DNA from: Dichotomocladium elegans
Lineage: Eukaryota; Mucoromycota; Mucoromycetes; Mucorales; Lichtheimiaceae
Length of the DNA: 15,884 bases
Reading direction: 5' to 3'
Assembly (NCBI GenBank): GCA_025716815.1
Contig: JAIXMN010000097.1
Location: 1 to 15,884, forward strand
Below, one piece after another: positions 8,199 to 15,204 of this stretch. The notes beneath the pieces are model-generated. The model was given only the letters and a program-made list of their open reading frames with translations. It was not told the DNA's origin and did no database searches. The translations under genes and the position numbers were made by a program. Each line of letters begins with the position of its first letter. Positions within the stretch are counted from its first letter, which is position 1.

Positions 8199-10121
8199 AC
8201 AGAGTGCCAATTGGCATTCAAGGTGATTAAAGAAGTAATGGCAGCGGCTCCAGTGCTTTTGATGCCGGATATGACAAAGCCCTTTCGAATTGAATGTGAT
8301 TCTAGCGATTATGGTTTGGGCTGTGTTTTATTACAGCAAGATCCTCATGGTGATGATGAATGGAAACCTGTCGCCTTTGAATCCCGAAAGTTTTCGGCTG
8401 CGGAACGAAATTACCCTGCGCAAGAACGAGAAATGTTAGCCATTATCCATGCCTGCCGTACATGGCGATGTTTTGTTGAAGGGACTCACTATGAAGTTTA
8501 TACTGACCATCTCCCCTTACAGTATTACAACACTAGTAATAAGGTATCACCGCGGCTTGCCAGATGGATGGCTGAACTAGAAACATATCAGCCTACTGTT
8601 CTATATAAAAAAGGTGTAGAGAACATTGTCCCAGATGTGTTAAGTAGGAAAGAAGGTCCTGACTGTGTACCAAACGCTACGTCCCTTGAACCATTATACC
8701 TTTATAACTCGAATCGTCAAAACAATGTCAATGTATTAGATGCCAACACACCGTTGAATAAACTCAAAAAATCGGAACCTTCACAGCTGACAGATCCTTG
8801 TAATGACTGGCCGTTATTTTACCGACAACATGAAACTAATTGGCCCTCCCGATGGAAATTGCAATTGATCAAGGAACAGAATAATTTTACTGTTGAAGCA
8901 AATGTTGTGTACCGTAAATTAACCTTATCTATTGCAGGTGGCAAAAAAGAAACAAAACTTGTTAGATTTATTCCGTACTCCAAGCGTGCTGATTTAATAG
9001 AAGATTTTCATCGTGGCTTTGGACATGCTGGTCAAGCAACCATTTATCAACTACTCAAATCCAGAGTATGGTGGCCCAAAATGCTAGGTGATATCTGTCA
9101 TTGGTTACGATTATGTCCTGAATGTCAATTGTCTGCAAAATGTGAAAAGAATGTTCATCATGCCCCAATGAAACCACTTGAAGTACCTGCCCCTTTTGCT
9201 CGATGGCATTTAGATTTTATAGGTGAACTACCAGCAACAATAAAAGGTTTTAGATGGATATTAATGGCGGTAGACTATGCCACAAATTGGATCATAGCAC
9301 GTCCCCTAGTGTCAGCAACTGGAGAAGAAATTGTAAAATTTCTGTATGAGGAGATATTTATGAAATTTGGATGTCCTATGGAAATATGCACTGATCGTGG
9401 AAATAATTTTATGTCAAAGATTCTGAAGCAATATATGAAGAAAGTCCGTTGTAAACATATTCTCACAAGTGCCTTTCATCCAAGAACGAATTCTAAAGTA
9501 GAACGCAATAACCAGACCTTCAAACGCATGTTAACGAAATATGTCAATGGCAATATCAACTCTTGGGATGATTATATCGATTCGGCATTGTTTGCCTGTC
9601 GTATCCGAAAACATGCGACGACTAAATATAGCCCTTTTTATTTGGTCTATGGTATTGAACCTCGAATTCCTGGTGATGTAGCATATCCTTTTATTGACCC
9701 ATTCGTCGAAGAAAATCCCTCAATTATTACTAGCGATACGTTAACACGAATTCGTGACCTTCAAGAAAACAGATTACAGGCCGAAGCTGATATGCGGCAA
9801 CGAGCTCAAAAAGACAAAGAGCTCTGGGATAATCAATTGAAGGATCAAACAGTACAAAAGTTCAAGTATGGTGACTATGTTCTTTTAAGGCATGAAACCA
9901 AGAAAGGCCTTGAATTTAACTGGATGGGTCCTTATGAAGTTGTTAATGTAAATTATGAATTCAATATATATCAAATAAGAGAAATTGAAGGCAAAACATA
10001 TGGATCTTGGGTGCATACAGATCGACTTCGACGTGCACATTATGATGGAGGTAAAGTGGATAAATCCTGGTATATTCCAAGACGTGCGCGAGCTCAAATG
10101 GTTCCGTCAGTTAATCCATAG
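8199..10121 (+). CDS. Element 2 Pol, 5'-truncated: RNase H and integrase
   Basis: This is the 3' part of a gypsy pol. The frame is open from the element 1 LTR edge: codons from 8199 read TECQLAFKVIKE, typical of the RT-RNase H linker. The TTG at 8211 is therefore not a true start. Numbered from 8211, RNase H has D30, E74, D99 and D142 (DVLSR). Integrase follows with H267/H272/C302/C305, then D335, D395 and E431 (35 residues between the last two). A GPY module is at 573-575 (NWMGPYEVV), and the tail is basic with no chromodomain. All visible catalytic residues are intact, with no internal stop. Gag, protease and RT are missing and not found elsewhere in the window. The TAG at 10119-10121 is followed closely by a polypurine tract. 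It is a different lineage from elements 1 and 3. Confidence 0.92.
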   Translation, partial: TECQLAFKVIKEVMAAAPVLLMPDMTKPFRIECDSSDYGLGCVLLQQDPHGDDEWKPVAFESRKFSAAERNYPAQEREMLAIIHACRTWRCFVEGTHYEVYTDHLPLQYYNTSNKVSPRLARWMAELETYQPTVLYKKGVENIVPDVLSRKEGPDCVPNATSLEPLYLYNSNRQNNVNVLDANTPLNKLKKSEPSQLTDPCNDWPLFYRQHETNWPSRWKLQLIKEQNNFTVEANVVYRKLTLSIAGGKKETKLVRFIPYSKRADLIEDFHRGFGHAGQATIYQLLKSRVWWPKMLGDICHWLRLCPECQLSAKCEKNVHHAPMKPLEVPAPFARWHLDFIGELPATIKGFRWILMAVDYATNWIIARPLVSATGEEIVKFLYEEIFMKFGCPMEICTDRGNNFMSKILKQYMKKVRCKHILTSAFHPRTNSKVERNNQTFKRMLTKYVNGNINSWDDYIDSALFACRIRKHATTKYSPFYLVYGIEPRIPGDVAYPFIDPFVEENPSIITSDTLTRIRDLQENRLQAEADMRQRAQKDKELWDNQLKDQTVQKFKYGDYVLLRHETKKGLEFNWMGPYEVVNVNYEFNIYQIREIEGKTYGSWVHTDRLRRAHYDGGKVDKSWYIPRRARAQMVPSVNP

Positions 10122-10130
10122 CATTTTTTT

Positions 10131-10140
10131 GGAAGGGGGG
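10131..10140 (+). other. Polypurine tract of element 2
   Basis: A run of seven T's is followed by GGAAGGGGGG and TAA, directly before the LTR start TGTCGTGTT at 10144. The position and composition match the plus-strand primer site of an LTR element. Confidence 0.9.
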
Positions 10141-10143
10141 TAA

Positions 10144-10295
10144 TGTCGTGTTATAACGGTGATTGAATATTATAGAGCATATAAAAGGAACATGACTCTC
10201 TGAATAGAATAAAGAACAATCCTCTTTTTCTCTTTACTAAAACTTTGTGTTTAGTATAAGATTACCCTTGTTTTATCGTTAGCTCAGTGCGCGAC
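10144..10295 (+). repeat. 3' LTR of element 2, missing its last bases
   Basis: It starts TGTCGTGTTATAACGG directly after the polypurine tract. Compared with the full copy at 10415-10592 it covers about 85% of the LTR and stops at GCGCGAC, lacking the final part that ends GGTAACACGACA. At 10296 the sequence changes to an inverted copy of the LTR's own first 111 bases. A TATA box and an AATAAA signal are present. Confidence 0.85.
10180..10186 (+). promoter_or_regulatory. TATA box in element 2 LTR
   Basis: TATAAAA followed by GG lies 36 bases into the LTR, with AATAAA 28 bases downstream (10208-10213). This is the usual order of promoter and polyadenylation signal in an LTR. The same box occurs inverted within the right fold-back arm. 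Confidence 0.6.
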
Positions 10296-10406
10296 ACTAA
10301 ACACAAGTTTTAGTAAAGAGAAAAAGAGGATTGTTCTTTATTCTATTCAGAGAGTCATGTTCCTTTTATATGCTCTATAATATTCAATCACCGTTATAAC
10401 ACGACA
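10296..10406 (-). repeat. Inverted partial LTR (right arm of fold-back)
   Basis: Read on the minus strand from 10406 this repeats the first 112 bases of the LTR at 10144-10255, with one T missing (ACTTG against ACTTTG) as the only difference. Together with the 40-base spacer (10256-10295) it forms a fold-back with arms of about 111 bp. It lacks the rest of the LTR. Confidence 0.9.
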
Positions 10407-10414
10407 TCGGCTAT

Positions 10415-10592
10415 TGTCGTGTTACCCCAATAATTAGTTTAGTCGCGCACTGAGCTAACCCTAAAACAAGGGTAATCTTATACTAAACACAAAGTTTTAG
10501 AAAAGAGAAAAGAGGATTATTCTTTATTCTATTCAGAGAGTCATGTTCCTTTTATATGCTCTATAATATTCAATCACCGTTATAACACGACA
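10415..10592 (-). repeat. Full-length LTR of element 2 family, inverted (178 bp)
   Basis: Read on the minus strand it begins TGTCGTGTT and ends AACACGACA, giving 9-bp inverted termini and TG...CA ends. It differs from the fold-back arms at a few positions (for example GAATAATCC against GAACAATCC), so it is an older or separate copy. No polypurine tract, internal sequence or target-site duplication is visible next to it, so it looks like a solo LTR. An inverted TATAAAA lies at 10550-10556. It is separated from the fold-back by eight bases (tcggctat). Confidence 0.85.
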
Positions 10593-11155
10593 TTAGTTTA
10601 AATGTAACATTCAAAGATATAAAATATAGAATAATCCAATAATGAATAAAGGCATTCCTTTCTCTGCTTCTGACAATAATCCTACCTTTTGGTCTTAGTA
10701 GGTTGTTGTGTATGTGTAGAATATAACAGTAAAAAGAATAGAAAGACAAAGAGAAAGTCTGTGAAAACTTGTGGTAGGTTTATTAAGAGTCGATTAAGAT
10801 AAAAGATAAAAATAAGACAAAGACTTGTTCTACACTTCAACTTGGGATCATATTTATACTTTTCAGGAACTTGATCTGAGAATGAGATGTGCCTTGCGGA
10901 GTTCTAGAATTGCTTGCTTGGAAATTTCTAGGAAATCAGAACAGTAACATGAGACATGTTTAATCATCCATATCATTGATGTTGTATCCAAGATACAACT
11001 ATACGTCTTAAACTACAGAACGACTTCAGTACCTGCTGACAATCTGATACACATCTACTTTGACACCCGCTTGCGGCTAAGATCTTATCATTCTCATGAT
11101 AGTTTTAGTTCAGTTGTATTAATAGTTGAATACCCGTTAATAACCCCGTTTCTCA
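10593..11155. other. Non-coding stretch between elements 2 and 3
   Basis: There is no open frame with a recognisable product in these 560 bases. It contains a possible short LTR-like unit (10715-10834) and a perfect hairpin with 8-bp arms (gttgtatc at 10981-10988, gatacaac at 10992-10999). It may be decayed element sequence, but I cannot assign it. Confidence 0.5.
10715..10834. repeat. Possible short LTR or inverted-repeat element, TGTAGAA...TTCTACA
   Basis: A 120-bp stretch is bounded by the 7-bp inverted termini TGTAGAA and TTCTACA, which also give TG...CA ends. No target-site duplication is seen (flanks tgtatg and cttcaa), and no second copy exists in the window. Chance matching is possible. 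Confidence 0.2.
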
Positions 11156-11253
11156 TATAAAAGTATCATTCTCAACAAACTTGAATAAAGAGTATCTTTG
11201 TTGTGTCTGGTCATTTTACTGTCTTATTTTATTTTATAAGTCTTTTAAAGTAA
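11156..11253 (+). promoter_or_regulatory. Promoter-like region before element 3 RT frame
   Basis: TATAAAA at 11156-11162 is followed by AATAAA at 11184-11189, the same 28-base offset as in the element 2 LTR. The ATG at 11254 has A at -3 and G at +4, with a TAA immediately before it. This could be what is left of a 5' LTR, but no match to the LTR start at 14963 was found. Confidence 0.35.
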
Positions 11254-12654
11254 ATGGATATATCAGAGGAAATTGTCTTTGAAGATAGTGTTAATCATGA
11301 AGTGTACACTCCTAATGTGAGCAAAGCTTGTTCTGAAGAAGAATATGAACAGTTCATCGAGGAAATGAAGCCGTTGATGGAAACGAATGCAAATATTAAC
11401 CTTCATAACCTTTGCCCTCTACCGGAAGCCATTGTTTATCTTCCCACTAAACCTAATGAAGTGGCATACACGAGACAGTATCCAATTTCATACGATTTGG
11501 TTCCTATCGTTAGAGAACAAATTAAGAAATGGGCCGATGACAAAACAATTGAACCTGCAAAAATATCTGGTTTCAATAGTCCCTTAACAATCACACCAAA
11601 GGCTGGTACTGACGCTAATGGAAATAAGAAATACAGAGTTTGTCTTGATACTCGACGTATCAATAACCTGACAGACGACGTCTCCAATGTCAACACTCCT
11701 TTGATTGAAGACATCTTCCATGATGTCAGAGAAGCAAAAATATTCAGTGTTTTCGATATTTCAGGTGCTTTCCACCGATTGCAAATCGCTGAAGAAGACA
11801 GACATAAGCTTACCTTTACATTTGAAGGTAAAAGCTGGCAATTCCGAGGTGCTTGTTTCGGGTTGAAATCGCTTTCCGGAATATTTCAAAATGTTATGGA
11901 AACCATATTCCAAGATATGAAAGATTTTACATGTATCTACATTGATGACTTGGTTTGCTTTTCCAAAGATCTTGCTTCTCATAAAGAGCATTGCAAAAAG
12001 GTTATTCAAGCATTAACGGATAACAATATGCCTATCAATTTTGAGAAAACTCATCTTGTAAGAAATTCAGTTTACCTACTCGGTTTTTGTATTTCGGAAC
12101 AAGGAAGATCCATTGATCCTCGTCGTTTGACTGACATTGATGAATGGCCAAAACCTCAAACCGCTAAAGCCATGATGAAATTTTGTGGTTGGGTCTCTTA
12201 TATGCGTGCTCATCTACCTAATGCTAGCGAGTTAACTACTCCTCTGGATCGTTTGCGATATAGCACTCAGAAAGTCTTAGAATGGACTCCAGAAATGCAT
12301 GCACATTACGACAGCATTATCAATATTTTGAAAAAGAATATTGTTTTAAGTCATCCAGATTTGAACCATGAATTCAGCTTAGCCGTTGATGCTAGCAACT
12401 ATGGTATTGGTGCTTGTTTGTTCCAAGAATTTAAAGATGAACAAACTGGTAAAATTACTATTCGATACATTGGTTTTTCATCAAAGGCACTTTCTAAAAG
12501 TCAACGCAATTATAGTGTTACTCGCAAAGAACTTCTAGCCTTGACTACCGGATTGACAAAATTCTACAAATTTTTGCATGGTCCTAAACCTTTACATGTT
12601 ATACAGACCATCGCAGTCTCTCATACCTTTTCACAACCAAGAACCCCTCCATGA
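11254..12654 (+). pseudogene. Element 3 reverse transcriptase and N-terminal RNase H (466 aa frame)
   Basis: This frame encodes a complete gypsy RT and the first part of RNase H. Residues 1-60 match the protease-RT linker of element 1 (VFEDSVNHEVYTPNV). RT motif A aspartate is D168 and the YIDD box is at 229-232. RNase H has D379 and E426. A frame break near 12600 then scrambles the HTDHRSL motif and the frame ends at 12654. The ATG is preceded by an in-frame TAA, so this is not a read-through from upstream. It is the longest unbroken part of the element. Whether it is expressed cannot be told. Confidence 0.85.
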
Positions 12655-12850
12655 TGATGATGCGATCCATGGAAGTTATCTTATCCTTTCCTAACATGAA
12701 AGTTCAATGGATTCCTGGCATTACGAATATCATGAGTGATAAATTATCCCGGTTATTCCCTACAGTGCAAGACAAAGTTGCCTTTGAAAAGGATGAGAAA
12801 CGACTATTCCCTCATCTATTTAAACAGACACAGAAGAATACAAAATCAAA
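12603..12850 (+). pseudogene. Element 3 RNase H C-terminal part and connection
   Basis: This is the shifted continuation after the break near 12600. It begins TDHRSLSYLFTTKNPS, the third RNase H aspartate region, and continues through VQWIPGITNIMSDKLSRLFP, where DKLSR holds the last acidic residue. A run of four Met codons lies at about 12648-12659. Homology is lost at about 12845, where another shift occurs; the open frame itself runs on to 12971 without recognisable sequence. Confidence 0.8.
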
Positions 12851-13140
12851 AATCGTGCTCAAAAACGTAAATTGGAAAAGAAGATCCTTAAGGATAATCC
12901 TTCTCTTAATCCTGAACGTACGCAAAACCTCACGCAGTTCTATCATTCCATTTCGGAAACATCTGATGTGACTACAACTCCCACCTTCACTCCTTCTTTG
13001 TCGAACCGTTTCATCCGCGTTAAACGCTGGTCTCTTCGCACCATTCATGATGATTTGAATGAACAAATTCGTTATTCTGGACCCACAGATGACGATGAAG
13101 AGACATCATCCAGATTAATTACGCACAAAACATGGATGAA
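12851..13140 (+). pseudogene. Element 3 RNase H-integrase connector
   Basis: Within the third frame (12872-13183) this stretch has a charged opening (EKKILKDNPSLNPERTQNL) and a polar, acidic stretch (DDDEETSS). It has no catalytic motif. It occupies the position of the poorly conserved linker before the integrase zinc domain in element 1. A shift near 13130 ends it. Confidence 0.6.
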
Positions 13141-13298
13141 TCATATATTGTACCTCCCGTTGAAGAAAGACCAAGTATTTTGAAAGATGCACATGAATTT
13201 GGTCATTTCGGTGGTGAAGCCATCGTACAACGTGTGAGAAAAGATCTAGGTATGAACTGGCCTAACATAATGAAGGAAGCCTTAGAAGTTGTAAAAAA
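13132..13298 (+). pseudogene. Element 3 integrase zinc-binding N-terminus
   Basis: It reads ILKDAHEFGHFGGEAIVQRV, giving the two histidines of the HHCC zinc finger, then GMNWPNIMKEALEVVKN. The two cysteines (KCATCQKF) appear only after a frame change at the A6 run 13293-13298. In the unshifted frame the ORF continues to a stop at 13350 without them. Confidence 0.85.
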
Positions 13299-13736
13299 TG
13301 CGCAACTTGCCAAAAGTTCACCATTAGTAACAAAGGATATAATCCGTTGAAACCCATTTACTGTTATACCCCAGGATGGCACTATCAAATGGATTTATGC
13401 GGTCCTTTTCCCATCACAACCAACGGCAACACATATATTCTGGTTCTCATCGATGTCGCTACTCGCTTTCTTATTCTACGTCCCATTTGTGATAAGTCTG
13501 CTAAAACCGTGGCTGAAGAACTCATTTCCATCTTTTCACTTGTCGGTTATCCTCGTATCATTCACTCTGACAATGGCACTGAATGGAAAAATCAGATCCT
13601 CAATACTCTATGTGAGGCTATGAAAATTGACAAACGTTTGAGTACAGCTTACTATGCTCAAATCAATGGTGGAGCTGAACGTGCCGTTCAAAACACAAAG
13701 ACATTGCTCTCTAAACTAATCCTTAGGCAATTCTGA
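13299..13736 (+). pseudogene. Element 3 integrase catalytic core
   Basis: It begins with the zinc cysteines (CATCQKF) and continues through MDLCGPF, HSDNGTEW and GGAERAVQ, which carry the catalytic D, D and E. Thirty-five residues lie between the second D and the E, the standard spacing, one more than in element 1. The usual HPxTxG loop is altered to YYAQINGG. The frame stops at 13736 after LILRQF, where element 1 continues into GNGEDWHYY. Confidence 0.88.
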
Positions 13737-13742
13737 AGACAA

Positions 13743-13982
13743 TTGGGATATGATGATCAATTTGTACAATTGATGCTCAATTGTAAAATATCCAAACGTT
13801 TACTTACTAGCCCTTTTAACCTGATGTTCGCTCGTAAAATGTCCAATGAGTATCCATTACTCCATGACTCGAACGATAACATTGAACTCATGTCGAATGA
13901 TGAACTTCTGCAACGTATACAATACATGTCAGATGTAGTCTTTCCCGCAATCAAAGAACGTACTGAGATATACAACAAATGA
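13743..13982 (+). pseudogene. Element 3 integrase, segment after the core
   Basis: It matches element 1 after its catalytic core: DDQFVQLMLNCKISKRL, FNLMFARKM and a helical stretch ending FPAIKERTEIYNK. The preceding GNSEDNW piece lies in yet another frame, so two indels sit between about 13725 and 13750. The stop at 13980-13982 overlaps the next frame. Confidence 0.8.
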
Positions 13983-14452
13983 TGAAAGGTCAGTTTGACA
14001 AAAAGCATCGTTTGATTGATTTCCCAGTCGGTAGTTATGTTGTGGTTCAAAAGAAAGGCATTCAGAAATCTCTTACACCTCAATATGAAGGTCCATATGA
14101 AATCATTCGCAAAACTGAGGCTGGTAATTACACTCTCCGTGATGAAATGGGTGTTGCCTCCTCTCGCGATTATTTACCATCTGAATTAAAGTTGGTTTCG
14201 CAAGATGCACTTGTTTCGCAGGATGAGATCTATTTCGACAACATTGTTGGTCATCGGGGCTCTCCAGGAAAACGTGAATATTGGAAGAATTACGGTCCTG
14301 AAGACGATACATGGATTACTGCTGAAAACTTCACTGATCCACAATCCATTGTGGAATATTGGCGTCATGTTAAAGGTAGCGTGCCTAAACAAGATTCTGT
14401 ACTATTAAACCAGTTAATGTCTGGTGAACATGATTCTCCACGGTTGAATTGA
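13979..14452 (+). pseudogene. Element 3 integrase GPY module and chromodomain
   Basis: This frame holds the integrase C-terminal module (YEGPYEIIRKTEAGNYTLRD, with the GPY motif) and a chromodomain (DEIYFDNIVGHRG through DDTWITAENF to IVEYW). Compared with element 1 the chromodomain lacks three residues between REY and WKNY, the beta strand that contributes to the histone-binding cage. That is an in-frame 9-base deletion. The stop is at 14450-14452; a basic tail follows in another frame. Confidence 0.88.
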
Positions 14453-14682
14453 CAAAGAATGGCCCGTTGATTGAACATGTTGAGCAATTTGCTGATGCGA
14501 TCACGGATGTACCCAATTCTCCCATTCCTCTTCAACAACAACAGAAATCTTTTAAACGTCCCACTCGCCGTACAAAAGTGGTAGCGAATAATCCTGCTCA
14601 TAAAGCTTTTCGTCGCAGTCCTCGTGGTCGTTCTATGCGCACATTTGAACCTGCCATTGACAAAACTCGCTTCCGCAGGTAA
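14449..14682 (+). pseudogene. Element 3 basic C-terminal tail
   Basis: The frame after the chromodomain break ends in an Arg/Lys-rich region (KRPTRRTKVV, FRRSPRGRSMR), like the Lys/Arg-rich tail of element 1. A nuclear-localisation or nucleic-acid-binding role is an inference from charge. It lies one shift from the chromodomain frame. Confidence 0.6.
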
Positions 14683-14950
14683 TCAATCACTTCTGTAATG
14701 TACTTCTAATGTCTTTCACTAGTGAAATTAAGTAAAAACAAAAACAGTACAAAACCAACAATGAACCCTACAATTTTATTTTATTTTTGGTATTCCATTT
14801 GCACAATTGCAATACGTCACACATTTTGACAACCTGCCAATTGCATTTGTCTACAACAAACTCATTTAAACCATCTTACTGCTTTCCCATCTACTCATCT
14901 ACTATTCTCATCGACGCTAAGTTGCATCTTTTCAGATCAACAACCGTCTA
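14683..14950 (+). other. 3' untranslated region of element 3
   Basis: About 270 bases between the last coding frame and the polypurine tract are AT-rich, and become pyrimidine-rich (TCTACTCATCTACTATTCTC) towards the right. No ORF or RNA gene was recognised. Confidence 0.5.
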
Positions 14951-14962
14951 ACGGGGCGGCAA
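14951..14962 (+). other. Polypurine-like tract of element 3
   Basis: ACGGGGCGGCAA lies directly before TGTCGTATTTGAGG at 14963. It corresponds to GGAGGGGGGTAA and GGAAGGGGGGTAA before the LTRs of elements 1 and 2, but is interrupted by a C. Confidence 0.65.
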
Positions 14963-15045
14963 TGTCGTATTTGAGGCACGATGGCAATATTATATGAGTA
15001 AATCACTCAAAACGTCCAACGAAATGTAAAATAAAACTTGATCTC

Positions 15046-15068
15046 AGATATGAATACTGCTCATATCT
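15046..15068. repeat. Perfect inverted repeat, 8-bp arms
   Basis: agatatga at 15046-15053 and tcatatct at 15061-15068, with a 7-base loop. Confidence 0.6.
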
Positions 15069-15102
15069 TCGTTCCCGTTTGGTAAGCGGTGTGTTCGATT
15101 AC

Positions 15103-15130
15103 ATACATTTGAACCTTAGATCAAATGTAT
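15103..15130. repeat. Perfect inverted repeat, 10-bp arms
   Basis: atacatttga at 15103-15112 and tcaaatgtat at 15121-15130, with an 8-base loop. Confidence 0.65.
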
Positions 15131-15177
15131 AACAAATAAAGATAAGATAAGAAAAGAATATGGATTAAGGATAATTC

Positions 15178-15204
15178 TTATGTGAGATTAGCTACCTCAC
15201 ATAA
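15178..15204. repeat. Perfect inverted repeat, 9-bp arms
   Basis: ttatgtgag at 15178-15186 and ctcacataa at 15196-15204, with a 9-base loop. Confidence 0.65.

Larger units (their letters stand above)
11254..14962 (+). mobile_element. Element 3: decayed chromovirus lacking gag and protease
   Basis: The remnant of a gypsy chromovirus on the plus strand has RT, RNase H, integrase and chromodomain in order, spread over several frames. It ends in a polypurine-like tract before an LTR start at 14963. Its proteins are clearly related to element 1 (shared stretches such as LLGFCISEQGRS and SPFNLMFARKM-like sequence). Gag and protease are absent on its left side. I count about seven frame breaks, so it cannot make intact Pol. 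Confidence 0.9.
14963..15204 (+). repeat. Start of 3' LTR of element 3, right end not found
   Basis: TGTCGTATTTGAGG follows the polypurine-like tract and resembles the LTR starts of element 2 (TGTCGTGTT) and element 1 (TGACGTGTT). An AATAAA lies at about 15134-15139, and three perfect hairpins lie between 15046 and 15204. No matching CA end (for example TACGACA) is seen, and no second copy exists in the window, so the end at 15204 is arbitrary. Confidence 0.45.

Noticed and set aside
8211..8213. TTG at 8211 as a real start of element 2 pol
   Set aside because: The frame and its homology continue upstream to the LTR edge at 8198, so the protein is truncated, not starting there.
9275..10097. 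Minus-strand frames opposite element 2 integrase
   Set aside because: The integrase frame is intact with all catalytic residues; these are shadows.
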